From positions 1 to 64,000 of the forward strand of contig JANMGQ010000024.1 of assembly GCA_031374735.1 (NCBI GenBank): 64,000 nucleotides of DNA, written 5' to 3'. Positions 26,712 through 35,383 of the stretch are shown here, in pieces (positions within the stretch are counted from its first letter, which is position 1; each line of letters starts with the position of its first letter). The position numbers were made by a program, and so were the translations under genes. This DNA is from JABFRJ01 sp031374735. Lineage in GTDB: Bacteria; Pseudomonadota; Alphaproteobacteria; Rhizobiales; Hyphomicrobiaceae. The notes under the pieces are model-generated. The model was given only the letters and a program-made list of their open reading frames with translations, did no database searches and had not been told where the DNA came from.

Positions 26712-28247
26712 TCAGGCCGTTGCGCTGATGTCGAGCCGCGTCGGTTTGCAGCCTTCAGGGGCCCAGCGACGCACGACAGCTTCGAGATCTTCGAAGCTGA
26801 ACGGCTTGCTCAAGAAGTCGTCCATACCGGCCGCCACGCAGGCCAGCCTGTCCTTCTCGTAGGCATTTGCGGTAAGCGCCACAATCGGATGGCGCGGGGA
26901 ACCGTCTGACTGTTCCAGAATGCGTATGGCGCGTGTGGCTTCAAAGCCGTCCATCTCGGGCATCAGGCAGTCCATCAGCACCAAATCAAAATCACCCTGG
27001 CGATAGGCCTCGATCGCCTCGCGGCCCGTCGCCGCGACGGTTACGATGCAGCCCATTTCGCCGAGATACTCGCGGGCCACCTCCTGGTTGACGATGTTGT
27101 CCTCGACCAGCAGGATTTGTCTGCGCTGAAAGGTTGAGCCACCGAAAGAGACAACGTTTTCGTCGCGTTTGTCATCGCGTTGCAGCGGAGCGGTTGGCGC
27201 ATCGAGAGCTGGTACATCGGCTGGGCGCGCACGCCGCGCGTATGCCAAGTGCACCTCGTCCTTCACAGGCAGTTCAATCGCGACACTGAACGTGGAGCCT
27301 TCTCCGACGTTGCTCTTCACGTCCACCCGGCCTCCCATGCGCTCCACGAGCATCTGGCAAATGGCGAGGCCGAGACCCGTTCCCTCGTGGCGGCGGGTGG
27401 ATGAATTGTCGACCTGGTTGAAATGCTCGAAGATGCTGGCGAGCTTGTCTGCAGGAATGCCTATCCCACTGTCGCGCACCTTGAAAACGATGGCCGCGCT
27501 CTCACCGTTGCTGTGCCCTTCGACATCGAGGAGCACATAACCCTGCTCGGTGAATTTGAGGCCGTTGGCTAGCAGATTGGTCAGCACCTGCTTGATGCGA
27601 ACCTGATCACCAACGATGGTGTCTGGCAGTTCCGGGCAGATGCGCGTGATCAGCTCGATCCCCTTCTTGGCGAAACGAGGTTGGAGTGTCGTCACCAGAT
27701 CCTCGACGCACGCCGCAAGACTGAAGGCACGCGGAGAAAGATCGAGCTTGCCCGACTCGATCTTCGAGAAGTCGAGAATGTCATTGATGATCGAGAGCAA
27801 CCCGCGGCCAGACCGCAGAATGGTCTGCACAAGTGACTGCTGGCGGGCGTCAAGATTGGTGCGTGCGAGCACGTCCGCCAGGCCGAGGATGCCATGCATC
27901 GGCGTGCGGATCTCATGGCTCATATTGGCGAGAAATTGCGACTTGGCGCGATTCGCTGCCTCGGCTCGCGAGAGCGCCGCATCGCGCTCGGCCGAGCGCG
28001 CTTTGAGGTCATTCTTCAGGCGGCGCGTGAGCTGATTGGCTGTCTGCGCGTCGTCATGGGCATCCGTCAGCTCGGCGAGCTTGAGCAGCAAGGCCGCTTC
28101 TCGTGCCGCAACACGCGCCAGTAGAGCATTGATCTCATGTGCGACCTCGCTGAACTCGCCCCGCGGCAATGGCTCCAGTCGCGACGCAGGGTCGCCAAGC
28201 TTCTGGATGGACTTCGCCAGTTCTGAAGCACGCGAGGTACGCCACAT
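26712..28247 (-). CDS. Hybrid histidine kinase with C-terminal receiver, no membrane segment
   Basis: A 511-residue signalling protein. Residues 1-100 are a charged coiled-coil region (KLAELTDAHDDAQTANQLTRRLKND). The HisKA domain has the phospho-accepting H111 in NMSHEIRTPMHG. The ATPase domain shows QVLTNLLANGLKFT (N box), RDSGIGIP (G1) and EGTGLGLAI (G2). The receiver domain holds the phosphorylatable D426 in DCLMPEMDG and K481 in SKPF. No input domain or transmembrane segment is seen, so it may sense through a partner. A single receiver gene follows on the same strand upstream. Confidence 0.9.
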   Translation of the reverse strand: MWRTSRASELAKSIQKLGDPASRLEPLPRGEFSEVAHEINALLARVAAREAALLLKLAELTDAHDDAQTANQLTRRLKNDLKARSAERDAALSRAEAANRAKSQFLANMSHEIRTPMHGILGLADVLARTNLDARQQSLVQTILRSGRGLLSIINDILDFSKIESGKLDLSPRAFSLAACVEDLVTTLQPRFAKKGIELITRICPELPDTIVGDQVRIKQVLTNLLANGLKFTEQGYVLLDVEGHSNGESAAIVFKVRDSGIGIPADKLASIFEHFNQVDNSSTRRHEGTGLGLAICQMLVERMGGRVDVKSNVGEGSTFSVAIELPVKDEVHLAYARRARPADVPALDAPTAPLQRDDKRDENVVSFGGSTFQRRQILLVEDNIVNQEVAREYLGEMGCIVTVAATGREAIEAYRQGDFDLVLMDCLMPEMDGFEATRAIRILEQSDGSPRHPIVALTANAYEKDRLACVAAGMDDFLSKPFSFEDLEAVVRRWAPEGCKPTRLDISATA

Positions 28248-28302
28248 ATGATACTCGTGATATTCGGACGATGTTTGGTACTAAAGCAGCAGTGGGGGGA
28301 GT

Positions 28303-28674
28303 TCAGACGACGACGCCGATTTCTGACAGTTTGGCCATCAGTTCTTCGACTTCGAAGGGCTTGCGGAGAATGCCACGGGCGCCGTGCTGCATGGCTTTTT
28401 CGATCATGCCGTCGTCCGCGTATCCCGACATCATCAGGACGGTCGCCTCAGGGCGACGCTTGCGAACTTCCATGAAGCTATCGACGCCGTTCATGCCTGG
28501 CATTTTCACGTCGAAGAGGCCCAAATCGAAGGCTGACCGGGCGTAGGCCGCGACGGCGCTCGGCCCGTTGTGGGCGAGCGTCACCTCATGCCCGTCGAGT
28601 TCGAGAATTTCGCCCAGCGAGGCTGCCACATCGACGTGGTCGTCTAGGACGAGGATCTTCAGCGGTTTCGCCAT
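28303..28674 (-). CDS. Single-domain response regulator (CheY-like)
   Basis: A 123-residue receiver with the acidic pocket D11/D12, phosphorylation site D55 in FDVKMPGMNG, and K105 in LRKPF. There is no output domain. It is transcribed 55 bases ahead of the soluble hybrid kinase, making a likely phosphorelay pair. A second kinase is divergently transcribed on its other side. Confidence 0.9.
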   Translation of the reverse strand: MAKPLKILVLDDHVDVAASLGEILELDGHEVTLAHNGPSAVAAYARSAFDLGLFDVKMPGMNGVDSFMEVRKRRPEATVLMMSGYADDGMIEKAMQHGARGILRKPFEVEELMAKLSEIGVVV

Positions 28675-28865
28675 TCGCTCGGACCACGGCCAGAGTTCAG
28701 ATGTCGGCTATGCTTTGAGAGGTAACGGTTCAGGGTTAACGAAAGATGACCAATCGACGTTTCCAAATTGCACATGAGTTTTTGGCACGATGCCGCGCCG
28801 GGACTGGGAGCGGGACTGGGTGCGCAGACTGGAGCGGGCTGGGTGCCGAAACTGGGGGACTGCAA

Positions 28866-31259
28866 ATGTATCGTTTGCTGAGCGATTTGACGGCGCATCA
28901 CGAGCCACGCCTGACGGTGCTTGCTGTTGTCGTCTGTATGCTGGCTTGCGGATCCGGGTTCTGGCTCTTTGGGCGGCTGCGCTGGGCAACACCACGGCGG
29001 CAACGCTGGGTTCTGTTGCTCTCCGGCGCGACGGTGGCCGTTGGCATCTGGAGTACCCACTACATCGGTATTCTAGCCTACAACGCCGGCCTGCCTGTCA
29101 CTTTCAATCTACCTTTCGCGATCCTGGCCTTGTTGCTCGCATTTGCTACTGCGGCGGCTGGCATCGCGATGTCAAAGCTCAAAATGCGATTCGTCACGAC
29201 TTTGAGCGGCGCCGTGATCGGGCTTGGCATATCGGCCGCGAACTTCATGGCCATGCGCGGCGTTGTTGTCGCAGGACGTGTCTCGTGGGATGAATCGACG
29301 GTCGTTGCGACGGTCTTTGTCGGCATTGCAATATCGATCCTGGCGATGCAGGCCCACAGAAGCTTGCCGAGGTCCTGGCGTGTGTATGGGGCATCTGCGC
29401 TGCTCGTGCTGGCAATCTGTATCACCCATTTCACAACCATGACTGCTGCCACCTTCACGCCCAACGTGGCCATCGTGGCGAGCGAGACTGCGATGCGTCC
29501 GTTCGCACTCGGCCTGTTTGTCACGATCGTGACGCTCGTCGCGCTGCTCACTGCTGTTGGCGCGGCGCTTTACGAGCGCCTGACGATCGTACGTGCCGTG
29601 GTCGCGATCGGCACCGCAATCATGGTCACACTGGTGACAATGATCGCCGTCGGCCTATTCACGATCGACCAGGTGCGCATCGGCGGGCAGAACTTCCAAC
29701 GCATTGCAGCAAGCAAGGATCTCGTGGCGGATGTGCTGCCACCTCCAGCCTACATCATCGAAGCCTATCTTGAGACCCGCATTCTCGCGTCCGATCCAGA
29801 CAACATTGCCTATCACGCCCGCCGTTTGCAAACGTTGCGGCGCGACTATGAGGGCCGGCAGGCCTTTTGGCTGACGTCGCCATTGATCCCGGAGGACACG
29901 CGCAAGCTGCTGACAGTGGATTCAGATGCCCACGTGCGTCTCTTTTGGGCCGAGCTTGAGGATAAATTCCTGCCCGCAATCTCCCGCTTCAACAGCACCG
30001 AGATACAGGAAGCCCTGCAGCGGCTTTCAATCCACTATCAGGCGCACCGGTCGGTGGTGGAGAAACTCGTGAAGCTCGCCGACACACAATCGAGCGCGTT
30101 GACCGACACGTTTTCGGCCCACGCTGAAGTGCTGGAACAGCTCGTGATCGCGGCCGTCATCGTGCTTCTACTCACGGTAGGATCGTCCGTCTGGGCGTTG
30201 CGCGCGCATGTCGTCCAGCCCATGCTATCTACGGCCAGTTACCTCGATGTCCTGCGAGCGGGACACTATGAGAATTCGGTCCCCTTCACCGAGCGTCGCG
30301 ACGAAATAGGCCACATGGCGCAAGCGATCGACACGCTGCGGCTCGATGCGCTCGAGAAACAGCGTCTTGAGCGCGAGGCCGAGAGTGCGCGCCACGCGCG
30401 TGAAAAGGAGCGCGTGGCTGAAGCCCTGCGCCTGCGCCTTGCAAACGAACACATGACGGATCTCAACGATCGACTGACCAAAGCCATCACGCAGCTCGAA
30501 CGCGCTCAGGAAGACAACCTGCGCAAAGCCCGCCTGGCACAACTCGGCCAGTTGACCGCGACCGTCGCGCACGAAATTCGCAATCCGCTCGGCGCCATCA
30601 AGACGGCCACCTACCTCATTGAACGCAAGACCAAGGACAAAGAGCTCGGTATTGAGGGTCCTATTCAGCGGGTGAACAATGGCATCCAACGGTGTGATAC
30701 CATCATCACCGAACTGCTCGATTTCACGCGCACCAAGGCGCTTGCGACAACCGCGCACTCGGTGGACGCGTGGGTTGCGGAGGTCATTGCCGAAGAGCGT
30801 CGCAATGTTCCAAAGCAGGTCGCGATCGAGGTGCGCGCCAGTATCGAGACTGAAACCGCCATGTTCGACAGCAGCCAGATGCGGCGCGTCATGGTCAACC
30901 TGATTTCGAACGCCTCGGAGGCCATGGTTGGCAAAGCCGGTCAGCCCCCTGAAATGCCAACCGTCGCCCCAAAGATCACGATCACGACGCGCGTGATGGG
31001 TGCGAACGTCGAGATCATCGTTGCTGACAACGGACCGGGGATTTCACCTGAGAACATCGAGCGCATCCGCGAACCCTTGTTCACGACCAAGTCGTTCGGC
31101 GTCGGCCTTGGCGTTCCTGCCGTCGAGACCATTCTCGAACAGCATGGGGGCGGTCTGCGCATCGTGAGCGCGCCCGGTGAAGGCGCAGTCTTCACAGCCT
31201 GGTTCCCAAGGCACCAAGACGCTGGAACGGCGTCGTCTGATGCAGGGGCGGTCGCGTGA
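28866..31259 (+). CDS. MHYT-domain membrane histidine kinase
   Basis: A 797-residue sensor kinase from the ATG at 28866. The N-terminal seven-helix MHYT domain shows the repeated motif as STHYIGI (H65), NFMAMRG and THFTTMT. These groups are thought to bind copper and to sense oxygen, CO or NO. A second transmembrane block (LVALLTAVGAALYERL) and a periplasmic region follow, then a HAMP-like segment. The phospho-accepting H569 lies in TVAHEIRNPLGAIK, and the ATPase has NLISNASEAM, DNGPGI and FGVGLGVPAVE. It has no receiver, so it may use the divergent single receiver. Confidence 0.88.
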   Translation: MYRLLSDLTAHHEPRLTVLAVVVCMLACGSGFWLFGRLRWATPRRQRWVLLLSGATVAVGIWSTHYIGILAYNAGLPVTFNLPFAILALLLAFATAAAGIAMSKLKMRFVTTLSGAVIGLGISAANFMAMRGVVVAGRVSWDESTVVATVFVGIAISILAMQAHRSLPRSWRVYGASALLVLAICITHFTTMTAATFTPNVAIVASETAMRPFALGLFVTIVTLVALLTAVGAALYERLTIVRAVVAIGTAIMVTLVTMIAVGLFTIDQVRIGGQNFQRIAASKDLVADVLPPPAYIIEAYLETRILASDPDNIAYHARRLQTLRRDYEGRQAFWLTSPLIPEDTRKLLTVDSDAHVRLFWAELEDKFLPAISRFNSTEIQEALQRLSIHYQAHRSVVEKLVKLADTQSSALTDTFSAHAEVLEQLVIAAVIVLLLTVGSSVWALRAHVVQPMLSTASYLDVLRAGHYENSVPFTERRDEIGHMAQAIDTLRLDALEKQRLEREAESARHAREKERVAEALRLRLANEHMTDLNDRLTKAITQLERAQEDNLRKARLAQLGQLTATVAHEIRNPLGAIKTATYLIERKTKDKELGIEGPIQRVNNGIQRCDTIITELLDFTRTKALATTAHSVDAWVAEVIAEERRNVPKQVAIEVRASIETETAMFDSSQMRRVMVNLISNASEAMVGKAGQPPEMPTVAPKITITTRVMGANVEIIVADNGPGISPENIERIREPLFTTKSFGVGLGVPAVETILEQHGGGLRIVSAPGEGAVFTAWFPRHQDAGTASSDAGAVA

Positions 31260-31315
31260 TCAAGACTGGCGTGATCAAGACTGGCGTGATCAAGACTGGC
31301 GCGATCAAGACTGGC
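31256..31315. repeat. 15-bp tandem repeat, four copies
   Basis: Four head-to-tail copies of GTGATCAAGACTGGC (31256-31270, 31271-31285, 31286-31300 and 31301-31315, the last with GC for GT). The first copy contains the stop codon of the MHYT kinase gene. The array is almost perfect, suggesting recent expansion. Confidence 0.9.
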
Positions 31316-31514
31316 GTTCCAGCGGTAGCTTGACGTGCAGCGAGGCGCGAGGCACGCGGCTGGAGTGGCGGACGTGAACAACACTTCATGTCTCCGCCCC
31401 GTTCGAACTTGCCGCACATGGACAAAACTACCGCGACCAAACCACCGCCGCTTCTCGACACAGCTCCGTCTCTGGCATATGGCATACCAGAGGATTTCAG
31501 GTGGGTCGCGCAGC

Positions 31515-33218
31515 ATGTCCGCAGTCGGTGAGAAGACACATGAAAAGCGCATCCATCCGGGTGCGGGGCGGCGCTCTGCACCGCTGTTTCCAAAAGGCCG
31601 CGTGCTGCGGCAGGCGGAAGTCGATGCCGTCGCCAAGCTGATCGGGCCGGGCCCCTATGAGCGGCCGCTGCTGATTGAATACCTGCACAAGATCCAGGAC
31701 GCGGAAAAGTGCTTGCCCGCTGGGCACATGCACGGGCTGGCCGAGTTGATGCGGCTGCCCATGGCCGAGGTCTATGAAGTCGCGACGTTCTATGCCCACT
31801 TTGACGTCGTGCCAGACGGTGCGCCGCGCCCGGCCAAAGTGACGATCCGGGTGTGCGATAGCCTGTCGTGCATGCTGGCCGGCTCAGACGCGCTGCTGCT
31901 CGCCCTGCAAGCTGAGAAAATGGAAGACGTGCGGGTGGTGCGCGCGCCGTGCATCGGCTCGTGCGATACGGCGCCGGCGGTCGAGGTTGGGCATCACCAT
32001 GTTGATCACGCGACAGTTGCCAAGGTGAAAGCCTTAGCCGCATCGGGCCATGTGCACGCGGACATACCCGCCTACACTGATCTCGCCGCCTACAAGGCCA
32101 AGGGCGGCTATGCCGTGCTCGCCGATTGCATCGCTGGCACACGTATGCCTGATGCTGTGATCGCAGCACTCTCCGATGGTGGCTTGCGCGGCCTTGGCGG
32201 CGCGGGCTTCCCGACGGGGCGCAAATGGTCGCTGGTGCGCGCCGAAAAGGGTCCGCGCGTCATGGCCGTCAATGGCGATGAAGGCGAGCCCGGCACGTTC
32301 AAGGATCGCTACTATCTAGAGCGCAACCCGCACGCCTTCCTGGAGGGCATGCTCATCGCCGCCTGGGCCGTCGAGGCGACCGACGTCTACATCTACATGC
32401 GCGACGAATATCCGGCCGTGCTGGCGATCCTCGCCAAGGAAATCGCAGCGCTTGAGGCCGCCTGCCTGACCAAGCACACCAAGGTGCACGTGCGGCGCGG
32501 CGCGGGCGCCTATATCTGCGGCGAAGAAAGCGCGATGATCGAGAGCATCGAGGGCAAGCGCGGCTTGCCGCGGCACCGTCCGCCCTACGTTGCGCAAGTC
32601 GGCCTGTTTGGCCGCCCGACGCTCGTGAACAATATCGAGACGCTCTATTGGATTCCCGAAATTCTCGCCAAGGGTGGCGCATGGTTCGCGTCGCAGGGCA
32701 AGAATGGTGGCAAGGGGTTGCGCAGCTATTCTGTCTCGGGCCGCGTAAAGAAACCAGGCGTGGTGCTGACGGCTGCGGGAACAACCGCTCGCGAACTGAT
32801 CGATCTGTGCGGCGGCATGGCCGATGGCCACGCGTTCAAGGGCTATCTGCCCGGCGGTGCCTCGGGCGGCATCCTGCCGGCCTTCATGTCCGATATCCCC
32901 TTGGACTTCGGGCAGCTGGAAAAGCATGGCAGTTTCGTTGGCAGCCACGCCGTGGTGATCTTGTCGCACAAAGACGACATGAAAGCCGTAGCGCTGAACC
33001 TGCTCAAGTTCTTCGAGGACGAGAGCTGCGGCCAGTGCACGCCGTGCCGCAACGGGACCGAAAAAGCCGTCAAACTCATGAGCGCGGGTAACTGGGACCC
33101 GGACATTCTTGCCGACCTCGCGCAGGTGATGGCGGATGCGTCCATCTGTGGACTCGGCCAGGCGGCGCCCAATCCGATCAAGAGTGTGATCAAGTATTTC
33201 CCAGAAGACCTGAGATAA
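31515..33218 (+). CDS. NuoE-NuoF fusion, formate dehydrogenase beta-type NADH-oxidoreductase subunit
   Basis: A 567-residue diaphorase. The N-terminal NuoE-like part has the [2Fe-2S] cysteines C114, C119, C146 and C150. The NuoF-like part has the FMN/NAD site GLRGLGGAGFPTGRKW and GDEGEPGTFKDRYYLERNPH, the SLBB region, and a C-terminal [4Fe-4S] site CGQCTPCRNGT with SICGLGQ. The fusion and length match the beta subunit of NAD-dependent formate dehydrogenase 1 of methylotrophs (Fdh1B). NAD-reducing hydrogenase HoxF is an alternative. The catalytic alpha subunit is not adjacent, and the next gene is on the other strand. Confidence 0.88.
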   Translation: MSAVGEKTHEKRIHPGAGRRSAPLFPKGRVLRQAEVDAVAKLIGPGPYERPLLIEYLHKIQDAEKCLPAGHMHGLAELMRLPMAEVYEVATFYAHFDVVPDGAPRPAKVTIRVCDSLSCMLAGSDALLLALQAEKMEDVRVVRAPCIGSCDTAPAVEVGHHHVDHATVAKVKALAASGHVHADIPAYTDLAAYKAKGGYAVLADCIAGTRMPDAVIAALSDGGLRGLGGAGFPTGRKWSLVRAEKGPRVMAVNGDEGEPGTFKDRYYLERNPHAFLEGMLIAAWAVEATDVYIYMRDEYPAVLAILAKEIAALEAACLTKHTKVHVRRGAGAYICGEESAMIESIEGKRGLPRHRPPYVAQVGLFGRPTLVNNIETLYWIPEILAKGGAWFASQGKNGGKGLRSYSVSGRVKKPGVVLTAAGTTARELIDLCGGMADGHAFKGYLPGGASGGILPAFMSDIPLDFGQLEKHGSFVGSHAVVILSHKDDMKAVALNLLKFFEDESCGQCTPCRNGTEKAVKLMSAGNWDPDILADLAQVMADASICGLGQAAPNPIKSVIKYFPEDLR

Positions 33219-33221
33219 GGC

Positions 33222-34001
33222 TCACGGCTTCGCCGTTGCTACCCGGATCGCCTCAAGTCGTGCGCGGACGGCTTTGCCGCCGCGCATCTGCGGGTTCGAG
33301 TGCTCGAATTTTTGTGCTGTTTCGCGTTCAAGCACGCGGGCCTTGGCGATCTTGAAGGCGTCGTCGAGGGAGCGGCCGACTTTGAGGCCGTCGACAAAGA
33401 GGGCGCGGCCGAAATAGGTCCAATCGTCCTTCACGTCAGCGCCACAGCCGAAAGAGGGGTGGTCGGCATCGGCGGCTGTGATGAGCAAGGTTGTGTCGTC
33501 GGCCAGCGCATTGGCGAACACGCCGGAGTAACAGGCCGAGATGATCACGATTTTGTGCCGCAAGGCTGTGTCTTTGAGCAAGCGGCCAAGGCGGCGCGGG
33601 GACAGCAGTTCAGCGGTCCTGCTCGACGGTGTGACGATGCCGACGCCGTCTTTGGTGCCATGCGACGTCAAAAACAGCACCAGGATATCGTCGTCCTTGT
33701 TCGCCTCGGTTGCGATGCCTTTCAACTGGTCACGAATATCGGAGAAGCGGGCTTCGGCGATCTTGCTGGTGTTGGCGCGCACGACGATTTTGCCGGCGGC
33801 ATTGAAATAGGTCTGAGCGACTCGCGCGGCACCCAGAGTCTCGCGCTTGAAAATAGTCTCATCACCCCATAGGCCGAAGGCAGCAATGTGGATGCGAGGT
33901 GCGCGCAGGGCCGTTTGTGGTGGTGCAGGCTGCTGTGCTAGCACAGCGCTCGACAGCGCGAACTGCGCGAGGAGCATCAACAGCAGGCGGCGGGTCGGCA
34001 T
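33222..34001 (-). CDS. Secreted C13-family (caspase/legumain-like) cysteine peptidase
   Basis: A 259-residue protein with a signal peptide (MPTRRLLLMLLAQFALSSAVLA). The catalytic pair of clan CD peptidases is visible: H114 in LTSHGTKDG and C157 in IISACYSG. The strand before each (DDILVLFL and HKIVIIS) is hydrophobic as expected. Bacterial C13 homologues are mostly uncharacterised. The start at 34001 was chosen for the signal peptide. It follows the MATE gene by 14 bases and probably belongs to the same operon. Confidence 0.85.
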   Translation of the reverse strand: MPTRRLLLMLLAQFALSSAVLAQQPAPPQTALRAPRIHIAAFGLWGDETIFKRETLGAARVAQTYFNAAGKIVVRANTSKIAEARFSDIRDQLKGIATEANKDDDILVLFLTSHGTKDGVGIVTPSSRTAELLSPRRLGRLLKDTALRHKIVIISACYSGVFANALADDTTLLITAADADHPSFGCGADVKDDWTYFGRALFVDGLKVGRSLDDAFKIAKARVLERETAQKFEHSNPQMRGGKAVRARLEAIRVATAKP

Positions 34002-34015
34002 GATGCAAACTCCGG

Positions 34016-35383
34016 CTACGTTTTTCCCCACGGGCTCAATTTGACCGCCAGCGCCATCGCAAGTCCATAGGCGGCGAGCGAAAAGCCAATGACGACAAAC
34101 AGGTGCGCGAGTGGTGCCCCGCGCCCGACAAGCCACCAGCCACCGATGGCAACAATAAGGAGGCGGACCGCTTGCACCACAACCGGCCCGACCATGCGGC
34201 CCGAGCCCTGGCTGGCGAAGTAGAGGCAAAGTCCCAAGCCGTAGAACGCATAGAATGGTCCGGCCGCCGAGAAGTAGTCGCGTGCGGTCGCAAGCACCAG
34301 CGGTTCGCTCGAGTAGAGCCGGCCCCACAGATCTGGCCAGATGGCAACGAAAACGCCGATCGCGCCCATCATTGCGGCCGAAAGCAATCCTGCCGTCCAT
34401 GCGGCACGTTTTGCCCGCACCGGATTGCCCGCGCCGATGGCCATGCCAACCATGGGAACCGAGGCAACGCCGAATGCGAACGTGATTGGCACGAGCATGA
34501 ATTCAAGGCGTGCACCGATGCCGTAGCCGGCCAACGCTTCTGTGCCAAAGCGCGCAACAATGCCGGTCAGCACCAACACGGTCGCAACCGACATGACGGG
34601 CGACGCGCAGGCGACAGCGCCGACCTTGAGAATATCGCGGAACATCTCAGCCGAGAGCGTTGTGCGGTCAAAGGTCAAGCGCACAGCTGCGCGGCCGGTC
34701 ATCAAGATCCAGAGCAGCAGGAGCGCGCCGCCGCCAAAACTGATCACGAGCGCGAGGCCAACGCCGGTCATGCCAAGCCGCGGGATCGGCCCGAACCCGA
34801 GACCAAGCACAAAGCCCAGCGTGATCTGCAGAGCCGATACTGCCAACAACACGGCCGACGGCATCTTCATGTTGCCGGAGCCGCGCAGGATCGACGCGCA
34901 CGTGTTGGTCATCCAGACGCTGGCTGCGCCAAAGAAGACCACACGCGCATAGGCGAGCCCGAACTCCAGCACCTCGCCACGCCCGCCAAGCGCAGCGATC
35001 ACAGCGCGCCCGAACATGGCGAAGGCCAGGGTGAAGACCACGGCCGCCAGTGCGCCGATGATGACGGCGTGCAGCGCGAGCGCCGAGGCACGCGACTTGT
35101 CACCCGCGCCAAGCGCGCGACTGATGGCCGAGGAGACGCCGCCGCCCATGGCGCCCGCCGACATCATCTGCATGAGCATGACGAGCGGAAACACCAGCGC
35201 GAAGCCCGCCAACGCGCTTGTGCCGAGTTGGCCGATGTAGGCTGTCTCGGCAACAACGACGAAGGTTGAGACCAGCATGGCGGCGAAGTTTGGTGTTGCA
35301 AGCCGCAGCAACGTCGGCAGGATCGGTCCGTCGACCAGGGGCGACATCTGAGCACTGCGCGGCGTGCCTGTGATCGCGCTCAT
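34016..35383 (-). CDS. MATE family efflux transporter
   Basis: A 455-residue multidrug/toxin extrusion carrier, usually driven by Na+ or H+. About twelve helices are visible. Typical segments are LATPNFAAMLVSTFVVVAETAYIGQLG near the N-terminus and a second half beginning near GAVACASPVMSVATVLVLTGIV. The start at 35383 overlaps the stop of the MFS gene by ATGA, so the two are translationally coupled. Confidence 0.92.
   Translation of the reverse strand: MSAITGTPRSAQMSPLVDGPILPTLLRLATPNFAAMLVSTFVVVAETAYIGQLGTSALAGFALVFPLVMLMQMMSAGAMGGGVSSAISRALGAGDKSRASALALHAVIIGALAAVVFTLAFAMFGRAVIAALGGRGEVLEFGLAYARVVFFGAASVWMTNTCASILRGSGNMKMPSAVLLAVSALQITLGFVLGLGFGPIPRLGMTGVGLALVISFGGGALLLLWILMTGRAAVRLTFDRTTLSAEMFRDILKVGAVACASPVMSVATVLVLTGIVARFGTEALAGYGIGARLEFMLVPITFAFGVASVPMVGMAIGAGNPVRAKRAAWTAGLLSAAMMGAIGVFVAIWPDLWGRLYSSEPLVLATARDYFSAAGPFYAFYGLGLCLYFASQGSGRMVGPVVVQAVRLLIVAIGGWWLVGRGAPLAHLFVVIGFSLAAYGLAMALAVKLSPWGKT

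Noticed and set aside
31177..31377. DQDWR repeat-containing small protein at the end of the MHYT kinase
   Set aside because: The repeats come from the 15-bp DNA tandem array, and the frame has no convincing start or ribosome binding site.
33999..34400. Longer C13 peptidase frame back to 34400
   Set aside because: The upstream residues are antisense-like and overlap the MATE gene. The ATG at 34001 begins a clear signal peptide.
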